Shown: in pieces, positions 23,828-37,800 of the stretch
How the letters are laid out: the number at the start of each line of letters is the position of its first letter
How positions within the stretch are numbered: position 1 is the first letter of the stretch
NCBI GenBank assembly: GCA_025558075.1
Contig: JAHLKF010000010.1
Span: 186,001-250,000, forward strand
Reading direction: 5' to 3'
Length of the DNA: 64,000 nt
DNA from: Gaertneriomyces semiglobifer
Taxonomy: Eukaryota; Chytridiomycota; Chytridiomycetes; Spizellomycetales; Spizellomycetaceae
The notes under the pieces: model-generated
What the model saw: only the letters and a program-made list of their open reading frames with translations
Database searches by the model: none
What the model was told of the DNA's origin: nothing
Position numbers and translations under genes: made by a program

Positions 23828-24823
23828 TCAAAGGCTCTAAGAATCGAGAATGAACGTTACATGCAACCTTCCGAAGTCTCGCGTAGTTACATGAAATACT
23901 TACTCCTTGGGCCATTACCCTAACCCAATCCTCCCAACCGACTTCCCCATCGCCGTCTAAATCTGATTCGGTCAAGATCATGGCAATATCTTCCTCCGTC
24001 AATTCCTGGTCCAGCTCCCGAGCAACCCGCTTCAGGTCTTTTGCAGCCAATGCGGATTTGCCTCCGGCGAATAAGGCAAAAGTCTGACGATGTGTCTGCA
24101 CTTGATCTCGTTCACCCTAGTCGAGAATGCACGCAATAAATGTCACTGTTCGGAAGGAGGGACACGAAACTTCGCACCTACCATTTTCCATCCAACCACT
24201 CTGACGAATTCATCAAAGCCTAACGTCCCATTCCCGTCGGTATCAAATATGTTCACTATTTGTTCCGCCTCACCAGGCGACGGATGATACCCTAACGATC
24301 TCAAAAGGATGCAGAGCTCGGAGGGCTCTATCGAATTCGAGCCGTCTGTGTCCATAATAGCAAAGAGGTCCCGCAACACCGCAAGTGTCCCTGGGCTGGG
24401 CATCTTCGTTCGCGGTGGCGTAGGTTTGATTACGTCGTCTCGCTTAACAGGCTCCTCTTCTTCAGCAGCGGGTTCCTTCGCATCCTCCGCTTTCCACATG
24501 AACACGACCTTCTTCTTAGTTTCCGGCGCCACATGATCGGCGTCTTGCTGCTGCGTCTTGATTCTGAGCTCATCTAGAGCGTCCTCTCCAAGGTTGCTTG
24601 CTACACTAGGTCTCCGGCCGCTAACACTCGGGCGCCTTCCTGGTCCTGCAACCGACGGATTGTAGTAATCTGCGACGCTACTTCTAGGAGAAACGCCGCT
24701 CAGGGAGGCCCGTCGAGCGGACAACCGCGGGATAGTGATGGAACCTCGCCTGGACGCCCGCTGAACTGGAACGTCCGCTCCTACAACGGATGGCCGTCTA
24801 CTGGCATTTGATTCCGCATTCAT
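23828..24823 (-). CDS. centrin-like EF-hand protein with phospho-site-rich head
   Basis: Centrins are Ca-binding proteins of basal bodies and flagellar roots. Three exons; ATG at 24823. Residues 1-~130 are basic and Ser-rich with five PKA-type RRxS sites (RRPSV, RRGSI, RRASL, RRPSV, RRPSV). Four EF-hand units follow: loop 1 DTDGSNSIEPSE, loop 2 DTDGNGTLGFDE, a third degenerate unit (FAGGKSALAAKDLKRVARELD, no Asp in the loop), and loop 4 DLDGDGEVGWED. The end of unit 3 and unit 4 track centrin closely (KDLKRVARELDQELTEEDI, and VRVMAQGSL in place of the usual IxIMKKTSL). Two N-lobe sites and the last should bind Ca; site 3 should not. The gene faces the large plus-strand gene across ~180 bp. 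Confidence 0.8.
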
Positions 24824-25001
24824 TTGGGGCCAACGGCGTGCCTGGACTAACCACGCAACGTAACTGTCATGATAACTGTTGGCGCTTCCAAAAATAGGCC
24901 GAATCCGCCCGGACACCGAAATTGTTGTCGGCCATTTAAAACGATCTCAGCAGCATCAGTTTCTTGTAGAAAACCAATCACCAAGAACGAAATATGGCGG
25001 C
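24824..25001. promoter_or_regulatory. bidirectional promoter, centrin-like / large low-complexity gene
   Basis: Only 178 bp separate the two divergent ATGs, so both transcripts must start here. No TATA box; an AACTGTCATGATAACTG stretch at about 24863-24879 has RFX-like half-sites (GTTATC on the reverse strand) but is not a clear X-box. Confidence 0.5.
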
Positions 25002-28000
25002 ATGTCCAAGGCCGGGGGAGGAATTATCGCGGACGATGCCACGATCGTAGGCTCAACCATCCATCAGTTCTCCCACAGTTCTGCTTCTCATGCCAAACAA
25101 CGCCAAATCCGCCGAAGTCGTCGGTCCAGCACCGCAACCCAGTCGGCCGAGGCGTTAAACGTCCACAAGCGTGGAAGTCGGCACGATCTGGCGCGGACCT
25201 CAGTTCAAGAGCGCGCTGGAAGCACCTCAAGGTTATCAAGCAGCAAGTTTACGACGCCAACGACATCTTTTCCTCTTCGTACCAAGTCCGTAGGAACGCT
25301 GCTTAGAACAAAAGGGTCTAAGAAGGTATTGCATACACGAGATTTCAAAAGCTTACCATCTACTTTGGAGGATCATGGCCCAAAGGACGTGCCACGGGAA
25401 GAGTCTGTTGAGCAGGAAGCGACGGCTACCAAGCTGACGCCGCTGCTACCTGAGCTTCCTCAGTTGCTTACTACCGCGCAATCGCTCACGACAGCACTGG
25501 ATGAAGCTGCATCCGTTTTTAACGCCATTATTGAGGCCCATGCCAAATTGAAATGGAGGCCCGTGTGGCCAGACTTGGACAATCTCGGGGGATCTCTGGT
25601 CGCAAACGAACTGCATGATGCCGAAAACGCTGCCGCACGTAGCAGCGACATTCCAGGAGGGGCATTAGAACGAAGTTTGTACGATAAGGCAAGACATGGA
25701 GGAACCTCCCCAGTGGAAGGAGAAGCGAAAGCTGTGCAAGGCTTTGAGCCCAATCACTTGAACCTTCATGAGAGACAACATGTGAGCATATCAAAAGGGT
25801 TGGCTGGTGGTGCTGGTGACGGACGATTGATATCTAGGGCGCCTGATAGAGAGGTTCTGAACATTGTTCCCGAAGCCTCGCGCCAGTCCGCCAACGTGAA
25901 GCGAGAGCAGGCAATAAAGAACAGCTCGAATTTGAACGGCGAGTTGTCCCCTTCAGGTTACAATTTGGGGGAAATGGCCGATGCTAGGCCATCTGAACGA
26001 CTACATGCGCGATCACATGACCACAGGGGATATCATTCCGAAGTGCATGGACGGGACATCGCTGAATTGGCAATGTCTAAAGGCAAGCAATCAACGTCCA
26101 TTCAACCCGACACCAAGGCAAAGGGAAGGATCGCCTCAGCGCCCGCGCTCGCTGACAACCAGGCAACAGGTTCTGCACATCGACGGCAGTTGGACGTGGA
26201 TCGACCTGAGCTTGACAAAAGTGATGACAATGCTGAAAATGCTTCTGCATTCACTTTCAATTTGGAGTGCGATCCTCGGGCAAGCGCCCCTTCAGCCGCA
26301 TATCAGATAGAAGGCGGAAATTCCTCCGAGTATCTGCATGAAGCCTCAATGCCACATCAGTCTTCCACAGACAGCCAGGCCCAGTTGCTTCGTTCGCAGT
26401 CAAAGATGAGCGAATATTGGCCACAGTCCGCCTCATTTTCTGGAAGTCAATCCAAGTTATCCTCATCGTCGAAAAGACCGAGTCCGACATCAGGGAGCAG
26501 ACCGTCATCGGCGCGGTCGGGTCTCGGTGCCACAGTTTATGCAAGCAGTTCAATCAACTTTATGCCAAGCAGGCCTGGAAGTGGGAAGTCTCTGTATACT
26601 CTGGATGCGGCAAGGATTGCAGAGCTAGCAAGAAAGCCGCCTACACTGAAACCTGAGCAGATGGATGACCTCTCGGGAGACGTGTTGGAGAGGGAGCAAA
26701 TTCCAGCTGATTCTGAAGTTTCGTCATCTTCCTCTTCAGAGTTCCATTTCTTCCGAGAGTCAGAGGAAGATACCCAAACATCGAATATGTTAACGGCGAG
26801 AAACGATGGGACCGTGTTAACATCCGCAGAGTCTTCACGACCGTTGACATGGGAGGATAGTTCTACAAAAGGGTCTCTTTCTCCCAAACCGGATTCAGGG
26901 AAAATGTACTTGTTTCAACTCCCGCATGCCGAACTGCCGCGACGACCAAGTACTGCACCTCTAGTTGCGTCTGAGCACACTACAAAAGGCAGTAGCACTT
27001 TCGAGCCGAATGTGAAAACGAAACGAGCACAACAGGTAACTCAGCGGGATTCGCAACTCAATGTATCAAATGCACAAGAAGCGCGCCAATTTTCTCGACC
27101 TCAAATACGATCCGATAAAGGCAGTACTAAAGGCGTACACATCAAATCGACATCCTCTACACCTGATCGTTACCATGAATTATTTTACAAAGAGAAGCAC
27201 TTGGTACCTGCCGCCCCGCTTTCCGAGACCCCTACCCGAGAAACCAAAAGAGACAACGTTCAGCCTGCCGAGTTTCAGCAGCGATCTCGCGCGAAAAGCG
27301 CGCTTTATAATAGTCATACCACGTCCCCCGAGCTGATTTCCAAACAAACCATTGATTTCATCGGTGCAGTACCGCCTCCCGTTCCATCGGTGTTACCACT
27401 TAGATCTCCGCGAACTTCTTCCAGTGCCCCATATTCTCGAGGTAGCCGACATTGCCTGAATGGAAGCTCTGTTTTTCCGCAGTTACCTTCGGCCATTGAA
27501 CGGCCAACCTCCGAGGTACCGGTTAGGAAACCTCCGAGAAAGACCCCAGGGGATGCAGTGCGCCCATCGACGGCCCCAGTTCCTGACACTAACCGTCTGT
27601 TCTCCCTCCTTAAACAAGCATGCGAAGCAAATTCGTACGATGCGGAGTGTCATTTTGGAAGGGAAGTACACTTGATCCGATCGCCTCAGAAGCGAGCGAC
27701 CTCGTCCAGGGCTTACACGAAACCGTTAATGTCGGACACATTGACGCCAGACATGTGGACCAGGTCGCGACCTTCTTCTGGATTTGTTTCTTGTGGTCCC
27801 CGTGGGACTTCTGTCGTCGATGTGAACAAGCAGTACGACAGGAGTCGCTCATCAGAGTTCCGCGTTGCATCCACCAGCATTGGAAGTGGAGGGTTGGCTG
27901 GATTGGTCTGGATGCGTCGTTTTGTGGGCGATGACATGGTAGACGATGCCGATAGCTCTTTTGATATGCAAGCTAGCCTTCCCCTAGAGGATGCATACGA

Positions 28001-30295
28001 GAATGATGCTCAGCCGCAGGGTGCGACAGCAGATGAGCTAACAGCAGATGAACTTTCGGATCGCTTTGGAGTGGAATCGAAACCGCCACTGGATGAGCTG
28101 GAATCCCTATCAGGACCGCCGTCTCGAGCAGAATCAGAAGTAGATGTAAAAGCACAAGCCATGCCAGAGGAGCCGTCGACGGACGCAGCCCCAAATATCG
28201 ATGAACCTGGGGGTTATGATAGTAGTAGAATCGTTGCGCGCCTTTATAATCTCCGCGAATGGCTGGACGCGAATCATCCGGTGCCTTATCTACCTACAGC
28301 GACTGCTCTGCCACCAGCGGCCGCAGTCTCTGTCTGGTCTTTGGAATCCCGAGTACCGATAACGTCGAACCTTCGAGTACACCCGCTTTCAACCATATTG
28401 GGGCAGGTCGGTTCCGCAGAAGCGGACCTTCTCGAGCTGCCCCAAGGCATTTTTGAGAATAAAGATCTTTTAGTGGAGGTTTATCAAAGAATCTCAGCTT
28501 TGCGAGCCGAGGAGGAGGAGGCAATGCGCCCACGCTCCAATGAAGAAGATAGCGAGCAACATTCACCTGTTCGTGAGTTGCCTTCGATACCGCCTTCCGC
28601 GACCAGCTTACCGCGGCGGCGCATCTGCACTCCTACCACCATCTCGTTCGGATCTCACCAAAAGCACATGTACTTTGGCGGCGCCTGTACCAATTCAAGG
28701 CCAGTCAGAGCTATGTCGCATGGCTGGCAATCGGACGAAGAAGGAGCGGTTCACTGCGAGTCCGTTGAAGTGAATGACAATGATAGAGACATCGTGCAGC
28801 AAGCATCGGCGAAGATCACTCCACGTAAGGCGCCGCCAGCATCTGCGTATGTTGGGCGATCTCGTTCATCGTCGCCTAGCGCAAAACCGCGTCCGCGCAC
28901 TGCCGGACCACTAATTGGCCCTGAAGAGTGGCATCGTTCGCACGTGGACGCCCTGATTGGTGCTGAGACACAAGATGCTGGCGACTATGTCGAATACGTG
29001 CAAACAGATTTGACGGTCCATGCGCCCCTCACTTCAGTACCCATTGCTGACAACGAATCCGTAGAGCGTCCTAGCGTTCACAAGCTGCGGAAAAAGCGCC
29101 GCAGAAAGCACAAGAAGTCCAAGAAGCATCTACCTGTTATGGTTGAAGAAGTTGTTCTCGCAAAATCTAAGCATCATTCGCAATCCGCTTTGCGTATGAC
29201 AACCAATTTGGAGCCTTTGATGGAAGACTCCCCAACCATGGACCCCGATACAGCTGGCTCGCAAAGGAATCTGTCCGAAACAATGTCGGAGAGCGGTCCA
29301 AATTTGGCTAACATGGTGGACGCAGAAGCAGAACCCAAGCGTCCAAGCCCCGCTGTCGAAAGTGCAATACATGCACTGGTTCGGATTGACGAATATGTCA
29401 AGAAATTGCAACGGTATGTCAAACCCCGCTGGACGCACAGCGCTGTATTTACTGAAAATGCAACTCTCAGGGCGATGAGGTCATATCATCGTAAGGTCTC
29501 GTCCGGTCTTTTTGAAGATGTAATTTACTTCACACAAAGGTATGGGGCAGTACCTTCAGCAGACCGCGAAGATCAATGAACTCACGCATTCACAGGCAGT
29601 GGCGGATGTGTCGAGTGCGGGCGGAGTATTTGCGATGTCTGCAATTGAAGAAGACTGGCCGTACCACCGTGTTAGCGATCAAGCGGATCAAGCGACTGGA
29701 CGAACTTGCCGCTATACCGAACAATGGAGATTACTATTTGTCATCTGCAGATGATGAACAGGACGACGATGATGAAGAACAGAGGCGGAACGAGCTCAAC
29801 CCAGTGTTTCATCGCATTATTGATATTATTCGCCGACGAAAAGGGACGCAACGCATGCTGGAATTGACAGCAATATCTCGGCAACGCTCAATCTTATGGT
29901 CAAGATATTTGACGCTACGGCAAGTCGCCAATGATCGTTTTCCGGGGTGGTTTAACCTAGCAAAAATGTCTGCCCCTGATATGCCACGTTCAACAATCGG
30001 CATTCCAGCCGGTGCGGAAAACCAGGAGATCCCAGATGATGCCTTCCAGCAACTGCCGCAGCGGCAGCCGGCCCCGTCACGCCGAGGAAGCCTCATGCCC
30101 AACGACAGCGCTACGCCCGGCTCAAGTGGGACGGGATCTCGGCGCCCCAGCATAATTCGCGTGAAGCGCAGAAGGAGCAGTGTCGCACGCACTACAGGTT
30201 TATCTAACCATGACAATGACCTTATGGCTCTGATGTTGCGGCCTACGCCAGAGACTGTGGTTTCCGTGTTGGAAAGGGAGTTGAGCACTTTATAG
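25002..30295 (+). CDS. large low-complexity, RPSTAP-rich protein, probably flagellar
   Basis: First ATG at 25002 (the frame opens at a TTG at 24879). One long exon 25002-29539 and a second 29596-30295, joined by a 56-bp intron, give ~1,750 residues. Mostly disordered and Ser/Pro/Arg-rich with repeated RPSSARS, RRPSTAP, RPSTAPVP and RPRTAGP motifs, a pattern frequent in axonemal and basal-body proteins. The conserved-looking part is the C-terminus: a basic RKKRRRKHKKSKKH block, then a helical region with SAIHALVRIDEYVKKLQRYV and CRVRAEYLRCLQLKKTG across the splice site, and DDEQDDDDEEQRRNELN. The tail again carries RRxS sites (SRRGSL, SRRPSI, KRRRSSV), like the neighbouring centrin-like protein. 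No orthologue recognised; the flagellar role is inferred from neighbours and motifs. Confidence 0.75.
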
Positions 30296-30337
30296 GCTGT
30301 AAATGTAAATACGTCCGACCATTAGCATTGGTAATGT

Positions 30338-31604
30338 CTATTTCTTCTTTCCCCCTTTCTTTCCCTTGCCTTTCTTCTTACTAGCTAATGTCCGCATTCC
30401 TTCGTTCACTTCCCATATACTTTCGAATAGCTTCTCGCTCATTCTTTCGGATATCAATACTACCAGTGGCTCACATTGTTTTGCTACTGCTAAGGTTTTT
30501 CTCGTCTTGAGCATTTCCAGGAGACACTCCGCTCCGGGATCCCCCATATGGTTCCCTCGGAAATCTAACAAGCTTAGCCCAGTCGCTTCGGTAGCTATCG
30601 TTGCGCAGAAGGAAGCAAGTGGAGTGAGAGATGGTACTTTTTGAGTTGTCAGCCCTGGAACCTGAGCTGGAACAGTATTTGATATCTGATTGGCTGCCAG
30701 ACGCAATACTTGCAAGGTAGAATTTGTCCTCAGATATGTCGCAAAAGGAACCAACCCATAATCGGAAATGAAATTTCCCGTTAAGTCGAGGTCCCTGAAA
30801 TATAGAACTTAGCCACACACGGTCCAATTGGCAGAAAGGATGTACTATAATGCCTACTGGATGCTAGTGTTAGTGGCAAGTGTGGCACCAGCACTATCGG
30901 CAGCTTGGGTTGTCGCATCGCAGTATCGTAAGCTCAGACGTTGCAGTGCAACTAAAGGGTTGTCCCGTATTGCGGCAAAAACGAGGTTAACACCTTCTGA
31001 GCCAAGCGGGTTATGGTCGAGGGAAAGGGTTGTTAGTGTGTTGGACCGTGCAAGCAATGCCAAGCGCTCAGCATTCTTAGCAGTGATGCCACAATCGATA
31101 AGGTGAAGGATGGTCACTGATGGGTGCGTAGAGATGAACTGGGACAAAGCCTCCAACGCTTTCGCGTTAACTTCAGCTCGCCATATGTAGATTCCGGATA
31201 AAGCCGCATACGCATCGAAGGTGGTAGTGATACTGTAGACATCGTTCGGAGCTAGACTTAAGGAGTTTAAAATGACCTACCCCCGGCAAAATCAGTTAGG
31301 TCCAAACTTACGCAGAATTGGTCATGGGCAAACCTTGTCAACGTTCTCTGGATATCCATCAGTTCTTTTTATTTCCTGATCTATCCGTCGTACGATTGCT
31401 TTTAACGGGAGAATGCTTAGGGAGGCATTGTCATGGTTGCACAGGATGGGGCTTACCAGGTAGTGGTTCAGCTACGAAATGTCTACAATTCCCTGCGTAG
31501 TCTTGTCGAAGTTGTTTCAGTTGCGCAAGTTTGGTCTGAACTTGCGCTTCAAGCTCCGCTTCTTTTCTCTTCCCTGCCGACGTGCTCTTCTTCTTTGGTG
31601 GCAT
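30338..31604 (-). CDS. leucine-rich repeat protein, ribonuclease-inhibitor type
   Basis: Start ATG at 31604 (MPPKKKSTSAGKRKEAE) followed by a coiled coil; the next exon reads AIVRRIDQEIKRTDGYPENVDK. LRRs follow: VTILHLIDCGITAKNAERLALLA, LTTLSLDHNPLGSEGVNLVFAA, LQRLSLRYCDATTQAA, LDLTGNFISDYGLVPFATYL, LQVLRLAANQIS and LSLLDFRGNHMGDPGAECLL. The protein ends in KKKGKGKKGGKKK. Several introns of normal size. The layout (basic head, short helical domain, six or more RI-type LRRs) resembles ciliary LRR proteins, which fits its position between two putative flagellar genes. The stop is 42 bp from the stop of the convergent large gene. Confidence 0.75.
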
Positions 31605-31828
31605 CTCAGCTTCCTCACGGAAGCGCCTGAGCTTTACCTCCAATTGCAAGCTCAGTTTCCACTTAGCTATGGAACGAAGAAATACCCCGAAGCACCTTGC
31701 TATTTTTAGCACGCCGTACCGCAGTAGTTCGGCATATCGGAGAGTTTCCGCCAGGCCAATTCTTCACTCATTTCCGTCGAAGTTTATCATGTTGAACGTG
31801 GTTGGTTGGATTGTTGACGTGCTCAGAA
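31605..31828. promoter_or_regulatory. bidirectional promoter, LRR / WDR87-97-like genes
   Basis: 224 bp between divergent ATGs. There is no TATA box. An imperfect palindrome GTTTATCATGTTGAAC lies at about 31778-31793; whether it is an RFX-type site is unknown. Confidence 0.45.
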
Positions 31829-34800
31829 ATGCTGCGATCCAAGCGTCCTACCCGGGCTTCTACAGCACCGGCTACACAACTGCAACCATCTGCATCGGCA
31901 CCATTGGAGCTGCTAATTGAGACCGTTCCGGATGGGATTCTAACGCCAGCCTCTGATGATGCCAACGGCGCTTCCGCACAATTTGATCGTAAACGTCGGC
32001 GACAAAGACCAAACTCCGCCGGCGCGTTCTTTGGCAAACTTCGCGGGGGTTACCGAAAAAGACTTATTCCAAGCCGCCCAACACCGGATGCTGGACATAT
32101 TTCAGGGTGGGAAAAGCTGAGAAACGTCATTGCAGACACTTTTGGTATCCCCCTGCCTGACGAACGCAATTACCTGACTGTGTCAGATGGAGACGAGGAA
32201 GGGAGCTCAACAAAACTACCAAAGAAAAGTATCTCGAGCATCTCACCAAAGGACGTGACGAGCGATTTGCATTTGGATGGCGCTGAGATAGTTAACGATC
32301 CGGAGACGTCGGCCAGCAGTTCCCCGTTAACGGTGACGATTCCACATGGTGTCATCCCGGTGCAGCATATATTGACCACGCCGAATGCGCATCACCCATC
32401 TACGTGTATTCGAAGCATCTTGCATGTTGTCGGTGGAGCCTTTGGGAACGAAGTATTTGCGAGCCTTGATGGGGCAGGAGTTAGCGTGTGGCGTGGGCAT
32501 AACCGGGTGTGGAGAAGCACAGAGGCGGGGAAGAAGCAAGGTGCTACAGACCCTCATGCGTGGTCAACTCTAGCAGACCCTTCGTCACTTGCTCGTATTT
32601 CAAAATGGATCTATATAGATCCACTGAAAGTATTTGTTGTTGCTGGGGAGAATTTAATGCTGGGTGTACTGGACCCACATTTCAATGAATTGAGCCGCGT
32701 TGGCTGTGCGAAGCCGGTTTTGGCTATGATATGGGTTCCAGAACGAAAAGAAGTGGTCACTGGGGAGCTTGGAAGTATTCGCAAGTGGCGCTTGAAACAT
32801 TCGATTGTGGAGCAGAGAGACGTCTACGTTCCCATGGAAAGTCTTGTGATATCGGACCTCCAAGAAGAGGAGTGGGTTTTAGCCGTACTCTACGACCCGA
32901 CTCAAGACCGCATACTTGCTGCTGTTGATTCTTCAGTGTACATTTACGACTATAATACTGGTGAACGCTTGGACGCATTACGAGACATTCACGAAATGTC
33001 TGTGACCTGCCTGGCATACTACGAGCCGAGCGAGTACTTAATCACCGGCGGAAAGGACGGCAGGATAAAAGTGTGGAACAGCCAAAATTATCTCATCTAT
33101 GAGCTGCAAGAGCACCTCAACAGCGTGACTGCCCTTGCTCTCGTCGAGCCTGGCTGTGGGGCGACCCGAGGCACAGTACCTGTCGTCATCAGCTGTTCCT
33201 TAGATAAAAGTATACGCATGTGGGATTTTGAAAGGGGTACCTGCATTTATAGGTAAGACAACTGCACAGTCCGCTTGTCCTCGCCCTTCCCGCGTATCAA
33301 ACGAATGCAGATTAGATACTCAGCAAGAATGCCTCAATCTCGCCTTTATTAAGAAGGACATCTTCTTCCACCATTCGCGACAAGGCATTTATGTCTGGAA
33401 CGTCAACCGGTATCACTCAACGTTTACTTTCTTACGGTAAGCTCTAGCAGAAGTGGCTATTCTTTGCTGAGGGGCTAGAGCGCTCGCTTCTTAGGACACA
33501 GCCAACCTTTTTGCGCCGCGTTGTACACCCTGAAGCACCTGCGCGAATTTTATCTGTTGGCCAGGACGACAGTATCAAACTCGTAAGCCCGGTGTCTGGT
33601 GAAGTTCTCTCCACGGGATTTCCAGTGCACAAGGACGCAGTGACTTTGGATGTAGCGTACGACTTAGAAAATGGTAAAGCGAAATCTTCTTATATGGCAA
33701 AACATCCCACTAAGGATTATGTACTGCAGAGCGGTTGTACAGCTTCAAAACAAATGGCGATATCGCCGTATTCGATACGGCGGGAAACCCATTTAAATTG
33801 ATTGAACTTTGGGAACAAGCCTGTGTGTAAATCCTTTATCGTTTTCTTTGTTGTGACTTGTCTCACACTGCACATGATTTCAGCTATTCGGGAGAAAGTT
33901 ACCGCCATTTGTGGCCTCGAAATATATAATAACAATCCCTCATCCCCGGAACAAGCCGCAGGGGTTGAATTGCTGCCTAAATCGTTTTTTCTTGTGGCGG
34001 GTACTGAAACTGGGGGATTGTTTACTATGGACGTCGTCAATGGCGGGAGACTTGCGTTCATTATTCAAGTAAGTAGAACGTTCTGCTGACATGCGCAATT
34101 CGTCATGTCTAACAACAACTAGGCGCATAGCGCTTCAGCATCTATTGTGACGTTCGATTATGTAAATATGTGTATAATATCCGTGGGAGCTGGTAAGTAC
34201 CATTGGAATGCACACGTACCGTTTCATGGCTGAACGTTGCCCTTAGATATGTTTGTAAAGGTGTGACCCAGCCTTTTTTGATTATGTCTGTACACACATA
34301 AACTCGACCTGCAGCTATGGAATATATTACCTGCATCAGATGGAAGCGATGCGACTGCCGCTCATCCGCGCAACACTTGGTTTTCCGTAGAGTGCCGTGC
34401 GTCCATCAATATATCCACTTTGGGCGTACCCAAGACTATCGCTGTTGATATGGCAGGTCAAGCCGTAGGAGTCCCGTGTGGAGGCTCCCTCGTGATACTG
34501 GGGTACCAAACCGAAAGTAAGCACATTTGATTTGGCTGCCGCTATGCACTTCTAACTGTAAGGTTTAGTGGCGGCAAAACCTCGTGCGAAAGAATCAGAG
34601 CAAGCAGCGGGAATCATAACGTGCATTTCACATAACGCATCTTTGGGATTATGGCTTTCAGCTCACATCGATGGGTTGTTGAAGATATGGGATAGCAAAA
34701 GTTTTTTGATTCGGTAAGAGCGCAGTATTGGTCAGATCTAGATGAGAGTCATCCTGCCAACGGCTACTCTACAGTGAAATACAATTCAACGAGCCATTGC

Positions 34801-37800
34801 TTGCGGCGTGCTTCTTGAACGGACGCGGTGACTTACTGGTGGGCTTGAGCGATCAGATTAGCCTCATCAAGATGCAAGACTGTACGTCAATATTTCTTCG
34901 CCAGATTCGGGCTCTTTGGTGACTGTTGTTTGTCCAGACTTGCCGCCACATATTCTCATTGAGACTCTCACCCGCAACTTTCCTGATGACATCTTGGAGC
35001 ATCCCCTTCACTTCAACGCTAGGTCGGATTTCTGGGAGTACGTATATGAGAGGGAGAAGGGGGAAAAAGGTGGCGAGTTTCGCTGGCACATGAAACGGTA
35101 TGCATCGTTGCACTCTTGTGGCAGACACCTTCTGAGACGAAAGGTACGCGAACAGGGACGAACCTCGTATTGAAGACCCCATCGTGATCAAACCTGCGTT
35201 CATCAAGGAAACCCAGTCAGCGGAAAGTCAACGACTGGAAGCGATCAAAGTAAGTCCAGTGCATCGCAATTCATGTTAAAGCGCTTGCACTAAATGAAAG
35301 TTTGCAGCGAAGGAATCGCCGCATCTTCTTGGCGCAAGAGTATAAGGCTTTTTCCAAAGCGCACCGCTTTGAGGCGGTCGCACCACAACGGACAAAATCC
35401 ATAAAACCCGCAAAGGCAGCCTGGATGTCGGAAACCGAAGCCACATCATCTGATGAGTTGACCGATGAAAATGCCAATCCACCTGAAGGTGAAGATTTGG
35501 TTCTTGTGAGGCACTACCCCAGTGAACCCGATTTAGTGGAAATTCTCGGGATCACCAGTCCGACGGAAGGCATGGCTCAACCGCTGCCGATTAATATTGA
35601 TTATCTGCTGCAGCGGGCACCCGGACGGAAAAGGCGGCCTATATCCTCTGAAGCTGAAGCGGCTCTGCAACGCCGGCGGGAATCGCTAGCGGCGTTGGTT
35701 CGTAATCCCAACCGGCCCGGTACCACCCCGTTAGACAAAGCAGCTATTGAAGCGCGCAGGGCAAATCTCCGGCAGAAGCTTCAACATGCTGGAGTTGTCA
35801 TGCCAAACTCTACGTTGCGCAATGAGATTCAACAGCAGCCACAGCGTAAGCAGTCTGTTTTCCAACGTAGAGGCTCCGTAAAGCCGACGGAGCAACACCA
35901 ACCGAGAACTACTAGCAAGTATGTTGTTCCTGTTAACAGGGCACGGGCGCAGAGGAAGCGGTCTGAGGCGAAAGAAGACAAGTGGCATAGGCGCGAGAGC
36001 ACAATCTCCAATATTGTGCAAGAACAGGACGAAGAGCTGGCTATGGAGTTAGAGATGGCCGGGATTCAGGAAGAAGAGGAAAGACTTGAAGAAGAAGAGA
36101 TCCCACCTGCAATATCGCCACCAGTTTTTGAGGCGGAGGATGAAGCTATTGTGCTGGTCAAGAAGCGAAAAACGAAAGGAAAGAAGGTAACAAAGCGGCA
36201 GACTCAGCCACAAGCCCCTGTGCGACTGTCGAGTACGATCGCAGCGTTATCCAGGCCACCAGTGCGCATTAGGCGTGAACCACCGAAAAGTGCACCCGTC
36301 AGCAAATCTGAGCCGAAGGCGGTTCCGCGGCCGAAAAGTTTACTGCCACCTAAGCCTTTGGCTGAGACCGTAAGACCTCAACCTGTTCTTCCCACTGTTA
36401 TGACGTTGCCCCAGGAGCGTCCGGTAGTGGTCGCTCAACCAGTTGAGGAGAAAATTCCGGTGGATGCACCACATCCAGTTCGCAAGGTGAAGAAGAAGGT
36501 CAAAGTCATTCCGCGAACCTCGGAAGTTGAACCGTGGTTCAAGAAATACGAGGAGGAAGTCATTGAGGAAAAAGAAATAGAAGAAGTGGAGGTCAACCCG
36601 GATGTACCACTCCCAACAATCAACATTGCAGAAGCAAAGCGGGAAGCCGCCACTTTTGCGTGGAATCTGATTCGATTTAGGGACTTTTCGAAAGAAGAAA
36701 TGCCCGCGGGACTGAAGCGTCTCATGGGGTTGTTTTGGTTCCCACAGTTAAAGGTGATAACTTTTACGTTTTCCAGCAAGTGCAACTCGTTTTCTCACTG
36801 AATGGGTAGGGTGGCCAAGTCACTTTGACGGCAATTGTTGAAGCGCTCGTTCATCTGCTGGAAGTTGGTCTGTGGCTGGAAAAAGTTGAAGCGTCAAAAG
36901 CGCTTCTGTTCCTCTACCACACATTCAAGGAGGATTTTCTAGATCCCATGGTTGTACTGATAAGGCCACAGTTGGCTATTCTTGATGATGAGAACTGGCA
37001 GGTGCGGGCGCAACTGTGCTCGAATGTTGCGCAATATGAGATTGCACATCTGGATATAATATCAGGCTTGATCTACCGATTAGCGGATGTCAATGATCAT
37101 GTTCGGTGAGTGGACGCATAGATGGGCGAAGGAAATTTATGTCTCCCTGATGTACTGGATGTAGGCAAGTGGCTATGGAGGCCCTTTCTCATCTAGGTGT
37201 TCACACCAAGGAGGATCTCAAGATTGCAATGAGAAAAATGGGTATATTGCCCAAGTTGGCTGGAACAGAGACCCCGGGGTTACTCGATGTAAGTGTGACC
37301 CTTGGTATTGTTCTAGTACAGTTGGTAACCAAGCGTCTCTCAGATGTTGATTTTGCAAAAACAAAAGCAAAATCAGTCGGGGAATAGCGGTCAGACACAT
37401 GCTATTGTTCGTTGGTTAGAGAAAGCTTCCCGAACACAGTGGGCTAGCTCGGGGCTGCGCCGTGACAGCTATTATGAGCATCTTGCAGGACCATACTTTC
37501 CTCCTGATGCAAGTACCCGTATCTATTCAATCGAGGACGGATTTGAGTCTCGTCGTCATACACCGAATACATCGGGAGGTTACGATAATGGTAGGCGGCC
37601 ATCAGAGGGATGGGAAGACAGTAGAGCTCGTGGCGACCGATCTATATCCAGTGTATATCCGAGCCCACCAGCGGAGCGGACACTCGCAAAGTCTGCTGAG
37701 CCTCACGGTCATGGCAAACGTCAAGCACCGTTACGATCTGCGCTTGCCAGTATGCGACCATTGACTGCTGGGGCAGTCTACGCACACGGCGGTGCAAAAG

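Noticed and set aside
24863..31793. Shared TTATCATG core in the two divergent promoters, possible RFX X-box
   Set aside because: An 8-base match between two ~200-bp regions on either strand is expected about once by chance, and neither site fits the X-box consensus well.
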